This document shows positions 1 through 6,269 of a DNA stretch of 13,288 nt, one piece after another. The translations under genes and the position numbers were made by a program. Each line of letters starts with the position of its first letter. Position 1 is the stretch's first letter. The notes beneath the pieces are model-generated. The model was not told the DNA's origin and did not search any database. It worked only from the letters and a program-made list of their open reading frames with translations. The stretch is from Candidatus Woesearchaeota archaeon (lineage in GTDB: Archaea > Nanobdellota > Nanobdellia > Woesearchaeales > ARS49), in the NCBI GenBank assembly GCA_019323135.1, contig JAHWHT010000018.1, forward strand, positions 1 to 13,288, given 5' to 3'.

Positions 1-431
1 GTTGCCAAGAGTCTTACAGGATATTTGTCTATATTTCTTGGGCTTAATGGCGCGATTGTTCCTTTAAAGCTCACCACATCCATTCCTCCCTGTGTAACAA
101 ATTGTGTTTTGCCTTGAACATGCGGGATTTCTACTCCCCACTCTAGTACGCCTGTGATTATTGATGGGTCAAATCCAGATAAGTATATTCTGTCATTAGC
201 TCCTCCTACTGTGTATGCTCCTCTGTTTTCTACCTCTATTAATGCATTAAATGGTTCTGTATCAAATAATCTTGTTGGAGGCAGGTTTGGAGCAAATCTT
301 AGTGTAAGTCCTTGCGAGCCTGTTCTGTAGTTTGTTGTTAAATCTGTCTCTTTGCCTTGCTGTCCAATTCCATTACATGCACTTGTGAATATAGCCAGAA
401 TCAATAATGTGATAATGATTGTTTTTCTCAT
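1..431 (-). CDS. Putative surface lipoprotein, 5' part only (runs off left edge)
   Basis: The N-terminal 143 residues are in the window and the rest lies beyond position 1. It begins MRKTIIITLLILAIFTSAC, a basic start, a hydrophobic core and a Cys at residue 19, which reads as a lipoprotein-type signal (the lipobox is imperfect: Thr rather than Leu at -3). The mature part is polar and beta-rich with no further membrane segment, so it is probably outside the cell, anchored by lipid. It is a tandem paralogue of the gene just upstream (456-1376). Both have a G-x-QG-x-x-L-x-F stretch, a PP-x-x-L motif (here PPTRLF, residues 51-56), an acidic or aromatic residue, then F-x-A-x-I-x-x-x-N-x-GA (residues 61-72), and later a P-x(4)-x-YP-type motif (DKYP near residue 137). 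It is the last visible gene of a four-gene minus-strand run, 24 bases after its neighbour and without a clear Shine-Dalgarno site. Function unknown. Confidence 0.75.
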   Translation of the reverse strand, partial: MRKTIIITLLILAIFTSACNGIGQQGKETDLTTNYRTGSQGLTLRFAPNLPPTRLFDTEPFNALIEVENRGAYTVGGANDRIYLSGFDPSIITGVLEWGVEIPHVQGKTQFVTQGGMDVVSFKGTIAPLSPRNIDKYPVRLLA

Positions 432-455
432 TTTTATTGTGTTTATTTTTTGTTT

Positions 456-1376
456 TTATATATTTTTTGCTGTTATTTTCTTTATCTCGATTTTTTTCAC
501 TATTCTATCTCTGTAGCCGTAGTTTACTTCAATTGATAGCGGCGCAGTGTACGCCCCTTGTGATTTATCTATTCCTTCTTCAAGTGTGCACACCACTCTT
601 GTCTCTCTGGTTAGTTTTATTTTTTCTGGTCTGCATTTTAGAGGAGTTTCTGATAAATGCGCATTTAATTCTACTATGTTCCAACTCTCTGTTCCTAGTG
701 ATTTGCCAGTGCATGCGTCATATACTTTATCTTTCATCATTGCATCGCCTTGGCCTACATTTTGTAGTGTGATGTAGAATTCTGGCTGTATTTTTGCAGC
801 ATCTTCATGGAATAGCATTTTTGGCTCTACAGACGATACTGCTACTGGCGCCCCCTGCCCTCCTGAGAAGGTTTGTTTTCTGACTACGCAAGGTTTTGTT
901 TTTACCATTCCTGTTAAGTCTGGATCTATGCACATTAATGCTGTTGCTTCTGTTTTGTATTGATAGCATGCTGTTGCAGTTATTTCTGTCGGATAATGTT
1001 CAAGTTGCGGCCCTAGCGTGCGTGTTTTTATTTTGAATCTTAGTATGTCTTGCGAGCCTGCTGGATTAAAAACTGATTTTCCATCTAAGTCAAAGCGTTC
1101 ATCTGCAGAACCATCTGTGATGATTTGTTGTTCCTCTACCCCGATTGCAAGCATTCCTCTTCGTATGTCTGTTGCGCCCTTGTTCTGTATTTTTATTCCA
1201 GCCTCAAAAGATCTGTCTTCATATAGTTCTGATGGCGGCATATCTTTTAAAAAAGTAAGAACTGCTCCTTGTGTTCCTTTGTGAACTTCAGGTATTTTGA
1301 TTTGTTCTTTTGTTGTAATATATCCGCAGCTAGAAAGAAATATTGCAAGCATCATGCATAAAATTATTTTTTTCAT
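456..1376 (-). CDS. Putative surface lipoprotein, full length
   Basis: The protein has 306 residues. I chose the ATG at 1376 because it gives an ideal lipoprotein signal, MKKIILCMMLAIFLSSCG, with lipobox LSSC and lipidated Cys17. A GTG at 1391 would add five polar residues and overlap the upstream gene. The ATG lies one base after the upstream stop, so translation is probably coupled. The mature chain has six Cys after Cys17 (137, 149, 163, 222, 248, 263), an even number compatible with disulfides outside the cell. It appears to have two beta-sandwich-like domains. Domain 1 is about residues 34-150, with QGAVLTF, MPPSELY and a closing HYPTEITAT motif. Domain 2 is about 172-303, starting SGGQGAP and ending in a strand motif IEVNYGY. 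Domain 1 matches the neighbour at 1-431, and both domains resemble the external part of the polytopic protein at 1378-2889. No enzymatic motif seen; function unknown. Confidence 0.8.
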   Translation of the reverse strand: MKKIILCMMLAIFLSSCGYITTKEQIKIPEVHKGTQGAVLTFLKDMPPSELYEDRSFEAGIKIQNKGATDIRRGMLAIGVEEQQIITDGSADERFDLDGKSVFNPAGSQDILRFKIKTRTLGPQLEHYPTEITATACYQYKTEATALMCIDPDLTGMVKTKPCVVRKQTFSGGQGAPVAVSSVEPKMLFHEDAAKIQPEFYITLQNVGQGDAMMKDKVYDACTGKSLGTESWNIVELNAHLSETPLKCRPEKIKLTRETRVVCTLEEGIDKSQGAYTAPLSIEVNYGYRDRIVKKIEIKKITAKNI

Positions 1377-1377
1377 T

Positions 1378-2889
1378 TTATTCTCGCTCACTCTCTACAG
1401 ACATCGCCCTCTGTGTCGAGTAGCTGTATTCATACTTTGCAGACACTTTGAAGTTCTTTATGGCAATAGTGTCTTGACCCATTAATGCATTATAATCTGA
1501 TATTTTGGTGTGCGCCCTGAAAGTGTAAGCAATTATGTCTTTTTCTTTGTTTATCTTGTTCAATTCCGATTCTGGAACAGTATATGCGTTTACTATGGCA
1601 TCATCACACACTGCAGCATCTGCATCTAATAGCTTCTCGCAAATAGTTGCTTCTACAGATATTCCGTTTATGTCTGTCACCTCAATACCCTTTGGTACAA
1701 AGAGAACGAGGTTTTTTAATTTTGTGAGTTTGCCCAGCCATACATTATCTATTGTCACACCCAATGTAGGTCCTTGCTCTATGCCTGATGCAGGCCCATA
1801 GATTCCTACTGGTTGTGTCGCAACATCCTGCCCAATACCAATCATTATTGGCCCTTGGGTATATACTGTTGATGGCTTTTTGTCTGGGAAATCTTCTAAT
1901 GGATCTATATTTTCTCGGCGGTATTCTCTAAGCAAATCTTTTTCAATTAAATATGCTCTTTGATACGCTCTTGTTGAGAATGTGAAGTCTGCGGTTAGTT
2001 TGAATGTGTAGTGTTCTGCATTTAAGTTGTCAAATATGCAGTCTATTGCTGCTTCTTCAAGCGTCTCTACTTTGAATTTGTCATCTGGTATTATTTTATT
2101 TGCAGCTATTGCCTTGCCTTTCCCCTCTGCAACGCACTTTAGCTGTATTGTAAGTGGTTCTGCAATTGTCTCTGCTCGAAGTGTAGAGTACACTGTGACA
2201 GGGTCGCCGGCATAGAACTTAGGTTGTGCAGCTTTTAGAGGTTCTAAAAATACACCTAGCATTTTTTCCGCTCCTTTATCCACTTCCCCAGTGTAATAGT
2301 CTCCCGAGGCAATTTTTATGCTTCGCGTAGTTTCTTTTACAACAGTTTCTTGAATTCCAACTATGGCTTCTGTGAACGCAAACCATCCTTGAACCACAGA
2401 GCTAGTCATATAACTTATCGCAGTTGCTGGCGAGACATTAGGTATCATATACCCTTGGTCTCCTGCATAATCTTGTACCATTGGCATGAATGAGAAAGCA
2501 AGCAGGGCTATCCAGAATACCATATATAGAAAGCTCATTCGCGGATAGTCTTGTTCATGCCAGAATAAAAGATAAATTATCCAGACTGGATTAAACACCA
2601 TCAGCATGCCTCCAAAAGCATATGAGTTTCCTATCCACATATATGCCAGTGGCATCACAAGCGCACTCAAGGCAAAACAGACTATTATTGCCCTCCAGTC
2701 ATCACGGTATCTCTGCCGGAATCTTAGTGCGATTATAGCGTATATTACGAAAAATATTGTCCAGGTATAGAAATTAATTCCGCCTCCGCGGTATCTTGTA
2801 AAAACATCAAGAAGGTGAATAAAACCTACCAGGATTATGCTGCCCCATCCTGCAAAAAAACTTCTTATGGTTGCGGTATTTGATGTCAT
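1378..2889 (-). CDS. Five-helix membrane protein with large external C-terminal region
   Basis: The protein has 503 residues. Hydrophobic segments lie near residues 11-30, 41-57, 66-86, 90-110 and 118-137. The basic loop RQRYRDDWR (58-66) between helices 2 and 3 argues for a cytoplasmic N terminus, which puts residues 140-503 outside. The external part has four Cys (252, 284, 417, 428) and two beta-rich halves. The first (about 210-315) has GVFLEPLK, then P-x-F-Y, and closes with HYTFKLTA (293-300). The second (about 345-495) begins TQGPIM and ends KVSAKYEYSY. The same ordered landmarks occur in the adjacent lipoprotein, so the ectodomains look homologous. Its ATG is one base after the upstream gene's TGA and there is no strong Shine-Dalgarno site, so coupled translation is likely. 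I do not recognise a named family. A structural or assembly role at the cell surface is inference. Confidence 0.8.
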   Translation of the reverse strand: MTSNTATIRSFFAGWGSIILVGFIHLLDVFTRYRGGGINFYTWTIFFVIYAIIALRFRQRYRDDWRAIIVCFALSALVMPLAYMWIGNSYAFGGMLMVFNPVWIIYLLFWHEQDYPRMSFLYMVFWIALLAFSFMPMVQDYAGDQGYMIPNVSPATAISYMTSSVVQGWFAFTEAIVGIQETVVKETTRSIKIASGDYYTGEVDKGAEKMLGVFLEPLKAAQPKFYAGDPVTVYSTLRAETIAEPLTIQLKCVAEGKGKAIAANKIIPDDKFKVETLEEAAIDCIFDNLNAEHYTFKLTADFTFSTRAYQRAYLIEKDLLREYRRENIDPLEDFPDKKPSTVYTQGPIMIGIGQDVATQPVGIYGPASGIEQGPTLGVTIDNVWLGKLTKLKNLVLFVPKGIEVTDINGISVEATICEKLLDADAAVCDDAIVNAYTVPESELNKINKEKDIIAYTFRAHTKISDYNALMGQDTIAIKNFKVSAKYEYSYSTQRAMSVESERE

Positions 2890-2890
2890 T

Positions 2891-4054
2891 TCATTCAGCA
2901 GTTATTTCTAACTTGATTATGTTGAGTGCTGTCAGCGGAGTCAGTTCAATGTAGTTGTTTTCTTCTTCAATAACATCAGATATGTCTACTGTGTATGTTG
3001 GAGTTCTTTGGTCTATCATATACAGTCTTCCGTTGATATTTAGTCTTGCGTTTTTTAGTTTGTTGTCATCTATAAATTTGATTGTGAGTCTAACGTCATT
3101 CAAATTGTCAATTATAGTAGTATATAATTTGTTGTCTACTATAAAGTAATCTGCAAAGCTTTTTGTTGTGTCCAGCATGGTTTTTATTCTCATCTGTTCT
3201 ATTGACGCGCTTCCAGAAGATAATATTATTTCTACTTCATTTTTGCCTATCTGCAGGTCTTCTTTGTATAAATCTTTTCTGTTTAAGCTGTCACACTCTG
3301 GAACTCCTGAGAAAACATTTCTTTTGTTTATGTATATGTCCATGACACCTACCTTGAATTGGTCGCATAATGGATAGAAATCCATCCAAGCTCTCTCAAA
3401 GTTGTTGTATTCTTCTTGGCTTATTGGAAGAGATATTTTTCCTGCCAATTTGCTCATGTCTTTCACATCTCCTACGACTTTTATGTCATTTAGTTCATAC
3501 TGTCGGGCAGGCATACCAAATCCTTCTAAGTAAAACACTAATGTGTTTTTTTCTTTTAGGTAATTATTGTTTATTGTTATTGGTGGAGGATTGTTTTGTC
3601 TTACCTCGCCCTCAAAGATATCATAATCATTAAATTTTATTTTTAATATTCCTTTACGAAGCGGCGCTGCAAAACTTAAAAATACATTTTGCGTATTTGC
3701 AGGATCTGCTATACCAAATGTGTGTTCTTTTCGGTCTGTTTTGTATAGTGTTTTCTGTATTGTGAATGAATTTATATTGGCAAGTATCTCTGCTTTTTTA
3801 GATTCATGTAGATACAAGTTTGGCATATAATGATCAAATTCAGTGTCTCCCACATAATCCATTCTGCCTATTGGAGCTCTAAGCAAGTATTGTTTCTGCA
3901 TAATTTCTCCTGTTTCTGAGAAATTGTCTTCTGCAAACAGTTCCTCTCTTGCTGATGGAGGCAAGAACAATATATAGAAAACTAAGATTATTGTTATTAT
4001 CCCTATTAGTGATGCTGCAGTAGCACTTTGTTGTGCTCTTGCTCTTTTTTTCAT
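2891..4054 (-). CDS. Single-pass membrane-anchored surface protein with three beta-rich modules
   Basis: The protein has 387 residues and is first in the minus-strand surface operon. It has a short basic N terminus (MKKRARAQQS), one hydrophobic helix (about 14-31) and an external remainder. The stretch RAQQSATAA before the helix loosely resembles an archaeal class III (pilin-type) signal, but the usual Glu at +5 is absent, so it may simply be a signal anchor. Three segments share a pattern, residues about 93-195, 200-293 and 300-387. Each has a strand with an x-I-x-x-N/D core (KIKFNDYDIF, DIYINKRNVF, RLNINGRLYM), then a turn and an N-x-[LVI]-x-[FIL] strand (KNTLVF, KNEVEI, NNYIEL), then a final strand ending in I-K-[VTL]. 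This suggests three jelly-roll or Ig-like modules. Two Cys (230, 254) flank the start of module 2. Function unknown; carbohydrate or protein binding is possible but unproven. Confidence 0.8.
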   Translation of the reverse strand: MKKRARAQQSATAASLIGIITIILVFYILFLPPSAREELFAEDNFSETGEIMQKQYLLRAPIGRMDYVGDTEFDHYMPNLYLHESKKAEILANINSFTIQKTLYKTDRKEHTFGIADPANTQNVFLSFAAPLRKGILKIKFNDYDIFEGEVRQNNPPPITINNNYLKEKNTLVFYLEGFGMPARQYELNDIKVVGDVKDMSKLAGKISLPISQEEYNNFERAWMDFYPLCDQFKVGVMDIYINKRNVFSGVPECDSLNRKDLYKEDLQIGKNEVEIILSSGSASIEQMRIKTMLDTTKSFADYFIVDNKLYTTIIDNLNDVRLTIKFIDDNKLKNARLNINGRLYMIDQRTPTYTVDISDVIEEENNYIELTPLTALNIIKLEITAE

Positions 4055-4057
4055 CTA

Positions 4058-4063
4058 ATCACC
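4058..4063 (-). promoter_or_regulatory. Ribosome-binding site GGTGAT
   Basis: On the minus strand GGTGAT precedes the ATG at 4054 by three bases (TAG). It is complementary to the AUCACC part of the archaeal 16S rRNA 3' end. It supports this start and indicates that the transcript has a leader. Confidence 0.65.
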
Positions 4064-4096
4064 TTTTTTTAATGATATTATATACTCTGACGAAAG

Positions 4097-4107
4097 TATA
4101 TATAAAT
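4097..4107 (-). promoter_or_regulatory. Probable TATA box of the surface-protein operon
   Basis: The AT stretch reads ATTTATATATA on the minus strand, centred about 48 bases upstream of the ATG at 4054. A start of transcription some 25 bases downstream would leave a leader of about 20 bases carrying the GGTGAT site. An alternative TATA-like stretch at 4077-4085 would give a leaderless message and fits less well. Confidence 0.45.
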
Positions 4108-4146
4108 GTTTTTCTTTTTTTGCGCTATATAGTCAGGCAGGGTAAG

Positions 4147-4153
4147 TTTTAAA
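4147..4153 (+). promoter_or_regulatory. Probable TATA box of pelA
   Basis: TTTTAAA is centred 28 bases before the ATG at 4178. No Shine-Dalgarno sequence occurs in the bases between, so the pelA transcript is probably leaderless or nearly so, as is common in archaea. Confidence 0.5.
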
Positions 4154-4177
4154 TGCTAGCTTGATTTTTATGTGTTT

Positions 4178-5233
4178 ATGAAAATAATTAGTTCCCATTT
4201 CAAGAAAGGAGACGCAAAAATAAAGATTGAATCTCTCGATGACCTTTGGTATTTGAGCCAGATTATCGATGCAGGCGATATTGTTAAAGGAAAGACTCTC
4301 CGTAAGATCAAGGTAGGCAGTGCTGAAAAAGAGGCTGTACGAAAATCTGTTTTTATTGTGCTAAAAGTAGAAAAAGTCGAGTTTTCTAAGACCACAAATC
4401 GGCTGAGAGTTCTTGGAACAATTATAGAGGGCCCAGAAGATGTTCAGAAAGGAAGTTATCATACCTTTAATATCGAGGAAGATACGATAATTACACTGGT
4501 TAAAGAACAATGGCCTGCTTATCAGATTAAGCAGTTAAAAGACGCTGCACAGGCATCTGATATTAAGATTTTGATTTGTGTTTTTGACAGGGAAGATGCT
4601 TTTTTTGCTTTGATGAAGCGGGCTGGTCACGAGGTTTTGACACACATCAAAGGAGATGTTGCTAAAAAAGCAGTAGACGAGCCTGTTAAAGCTACTTTTT
4701 ATTCTCAGATAATAAAACAGCTGGAAGAATATGATAAGCGTTTTAAATTAGATAAGATTATTCTTGCAAGTCCTGCGTTTTGGAAAGAAGAGCTGTTCAA
4801 GGTTTTAAAGAACGATGATCTAAAAAAGAAGATTGTTCCTGCCTCTTGTTCCTCTGCAGATGAGTCTGCTATCACAGAGGTTTTAAAGCGCGAAGAAGTT
4901 CAAAAAGCCTTGAAAGAAGAAAGAGTTAGCGAGGAATTGTCTTTAGTTGAGCAGGTCTTGTCTGAAATATCTAAGCAAGGTCTTGCGGCGTATGGTTTGG
5001 ATGAAGTTGAGCAGGCAGTTAATTCTGGCGCAGTTAAAGATTTGCTTGTTACAGATGCTTTGATAATGAAATTACGGGAAGAAGAAAAGTTTGCGCGGTT
5101 AGACGATATAATGAAATCTGCAGATAAGAATCGGGCAGGCATTCACATAATTTCTGTTGAGCACGCTGGCGGTAAAAAATTAGAGGGCCTTGGAGGCATT
5201 GCAGCATTGCTGCGGTTCAAATTAAGTTATTAA
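4178..5233 (+). CDS. pelA: mRNA surveillance protein Pelota (aPelota/Dom34)
   Basis: The protein has 351 residues, the usual size for archaeal Pelota. It recognises stalled ribosomes with an empty A site and, with aEF1A and ABCE1, promotes subunit splitting. The start MKIISSHFKKGDAKIKIESLDDLW is typical of the family. The upstream GTG at 4172 would add only Met-Phe and sits too close to the predicted transcription start. Domain 1 (Sm-like, about 1-130) contains the SLDDLWYLSQII and RKSVFIVLKVEK segments. Domain 2 (eRF1_2-like, about 130-255) lacks the GGQ motif of true release factors, as expected. Domain 3 (eRF1_3-like, about 257-351) ends with the conserved GLGGIAALLRFKL. It is transcribed alone, divergently from the surface operon and 208 bases ahead of the next gene. 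Family assignment is firm; partners are from knowledge of the family. Confidence 0.95.
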   Translation: MKIISSHFKKGDAKIKIESLDDLWYLSQIIDAGDIVKGKTLRKIKVGSAEKEAVRKSVFIVLKVEKVEFSKTTNRLRVLGTIIEGPEDVQKGSYHTFNIEEDTIITLVKEQWPAYQIKQLKDAAQASDIKILICVFDREDAFFALMKRAGHEVLTHIKGDVAKKAVDEPVKATFYSQIIKQLEEYDKRFKLDKIILASPAFWKEELFKVLKNDDLKKKIVPASCSSADESAITEVLKREEVQKALKEERVSEELSLVEQVLSEISKQGLAAYGLDEVEQAVNSGAVKDLLVTDALIMKLREEEKFARLDDIMKSADKNRAGIHIISVEHAGGKKLEGLGGIAALLRFKLSY

Positions 5234-5278
5234 ACTGCCGAATATAATTAGCAAAATCTATTCTCGATGACATAAATG

Positions 5279-5289
5279 TTTATATATAT
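5279..5289 (+). promoter_or_regulatory. Possible upstream TATA box in the pelA-trmB intergenic region
   Basis: TTTATATATAT lies 46 to 56 bases after the pelA stop. If used, transcription would begin around 5308-5314, at the GGGATAA arm of the inverted repeat below, giving a long structured leader or a short RNA. This is a weak call based on AT content and spacing only. Confidence 0.25.
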
Positions 5290-5309
5290 CCCTGCTATTT
5301 CTTTACTCT

Positions 5310-5355
5310 GGGATAACAACGAAATTTAACGGTTTTTGTTTTGCATTATTATCCC
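5310..5355. repeat. Inverted repeat GGGATAA / TTATCCC
   Basis: Seven-base arms at 5310-5316 and 5349-5355 are exact reverse complements with 32 bases between them. The right arm falls in and beside the loop of the hairpin at 5332-5377, so the two structures are mutually exclusive. It could be a divided operator for the neighbouring TrmB-family regulator or part of a switching RNA leader. Seven-base arms at this distance could also arise by chance. Confidence 0.35.
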
Positions 5356-5377
5356 CTCTTTGTAGTGCATCAAAAAC
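5332..5377 (+). other. Hairpin-forming sequence just upstream of the trmB TATA box
   Basis: The outer arms GTTTTTG (5332-5338) and CAAAAAC (5371-5377) are exact complements. After an asymmetric internal loop (TTT against T), a second helix pairs TGCATTAT (5342-5349) with GTAGTGCA (5362-5369), including two G-U pairs, and closes a 12-base loop containing CCCC. That gives about 15 pairs. Its right edge is five bases from the TATA box at 5383, so it could be an operator, the end of an upstream RNA, or both. Confidence 0.4.
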
Positions 5378-5381
5378 GTAA

Positions 5382-5390
5382 CATATAAAT
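5382..5390 (+). promoter_or_regulatory. Probable TATA box of the trmB-pheST unit
   Basis: CATATAAAT lies about 55 bases before the trmB ATG, preceded by a purine-rich stretch (CGTAA) where a BRE is expected. Transcription would begin near 5412, leaving a leader of about 30 bases with a strong Shine-Dalgarno site. Confidence 0.55.
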
Positions 5391-5431
5391 AGTGGTTTAG
5401 TTTTACCTCAGGTTAATAACAAAAAAAGGGG

Positions 5432-5437
5432 GGAGGT
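5432..5437 (+). promoter_or_regulatory. Strong ribosome-binding site of the TrmB-family gene
   Basis: GGAGGT sits in a run of purines and ends four bases before the ATG at 5442. It is the strongest Shine-Dalgarno match in the window and fixes the start of this gene. Confidence 0.7.
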
Positions 5438-5441
5438 AGAT

Positions 5442-6239
5442 ATGATAGTTAAAGAAGAATTTTTAAGCAAGTTACGTCGGTATTTTGCTCTTAATTTATA
5501 TGAAGTTAAAATTTGGGCAGCGCTATTGTCTAGGGGTGTAGCAACCGCAGGAGAACTTTCTGATATTGCTAATGTTCCTAGATCCAGAAGTTACGACGTT
5601 CTGGAAAGTCTTGAAAAAAAGGGATTTGTGATAATGAAGTTAGGTAAGCCTATCAAATATATCGCCGTTCCGCCTACTGAAGTTATTGAGCGGGTTAAAA
5701 AGAATATGCGCGAAGAGGCAACTATGAAAGTTAAAAGGCTTGAAGATCTAAAAACTACAGATGTTCTTGGCGAGCTTCAGTCACTGCATAAGCAAGGTAT
5801 TGAGGTTATTGACCCTACTGATTTAAGCGGCAGCATAAAAGGCAGGCATAATTTGTATAATCATTTAGAGCTTACCATAAAGAATGCTCAAAAATCTGTT
5901 ACTCTTATGACAACTTCGCAGGGATTTATGCGAAAAGTGGAAGGTTTAAAACCTGTTTTTGAAAAACTTAAGAAAAAAGGAGTCAAGATAAAGATTGCAG
6001 CCCCCCTAAATAGAGAAACAAAGAAATCTGTTAGTGAAATTTCTTCTGTGGCAGATGTCCGCAATATTGATTCTAAAGCACGGTTCTGTATAGTTGACGG
6101 TAAAGAGATAGTCTTTATGGTTCTTGACGATAAAGAAGTGCATCCTACGTATGATGTTGGCATCTGGGTGAATTCTCCTTTTTTCGCAAAAGCTATGGAG
6201 GGCTTGTTTGAGACGACCTGGAAAGGCATAAAAAAATAA
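5442..6239 (+). CDS. TrmB-family transcriptional regulator
   Basis: The protein has 265 residues. The N terminus (about 1-85) is a TrmB-type winged helix: LNLYEVKIWAALLSRG, then TAGELSDIANVPRSRSYDVL as the recognition helix region, then LEKKGFVIMKLGKPIKYIAV as the wing. A basic helical linker (about 85-110) may dimerise. The C-terminal domain (about 128-262) resembles the phospholipase-D-like effector domain of TrmB proteins. The catalytic HxK...D motif is degraded to KARFCIVDGK, so no nuclease or lipase activity is expected. The family includes sugar-responsive regulators, but many archaeal members have unknown ligands. It lies 30 bases upstream of pheS on the same strand and may be cotranscribed. 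The inverted repeats before its promoter are candidate sites for autoregulation. Ligand and targets are unknown. Confidence 0.85.
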   Translation: MIVKEEFLSKLRRYFALNLYEVKIWAALLSRGVATAGELSDIANVPRSRSYDVLESLEKKGFVIMKLGKPIKYIAVPPTEVIERVKKNMREEATMKVKRLEDLKTTDVLGELQSLHKQGIEVIDPTDLSGSIKGRHNLYNHLELTIKNAQKSVTLMTTSQGFMRKVEGLKPVFEKLKKKGVKIKIAAPLNRETKKSVSEISSVADVRNIDSKARFCIVDGKEIVFMVLDDKEVHPTYDVGIWVNSPFFAKAMEGLFETTWKGIKK

Positions 6240-6261
6240 ACTTTTATTTTTTTCTTTTATT
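6240..6261 (+). terminator. T-rich tract after the TrmB-family gene
   Basis: The short trmB-pheS gap is almost all T on the plus strand (CTTTTATTTTTTTCTTTTATT). Archaeal RNA polymerase can terminate at such tracts without a hairpin, so some transcripts may end here and lower pheST expression relative to trmB. No TATA box fits in the gap itself, so complete termination seems unlikely unless pheS has a promoter inside trmB. Confidence 0.3.
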
Positions 6262-6266
6262 GTGAT
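6262..6266 (+). promoter_or_regulatory. Ribosome-binding site of pheS (GTGAT)
   Basis: GTGAT ends three bases before the pheS ATG at 6270, the same spacing as the GGTGAT sites before pheT and before the gene starting at 4054. It supports the chosen pheS start. Confidence 0.5.
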
Positions 6267-6269
6267 ATA

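Noticed and set aside
419..777. Hydrophobic plus-strand frames opposite the lipoprotein gene
   Set aside because: They are rich in Leu, Phe and Cys because they read the antisense of a real gene; no family features, and the minus-strand gene has a clear lipoprotein signal and a paralogue.
5442..6239. Phospholipase D or nuclease activity of the TrmB-family protein
   Set aside because: The HxK(x4)D motif reads KARFCIVD, lacking the catalytic His, as expected for a regulator's effector domain.
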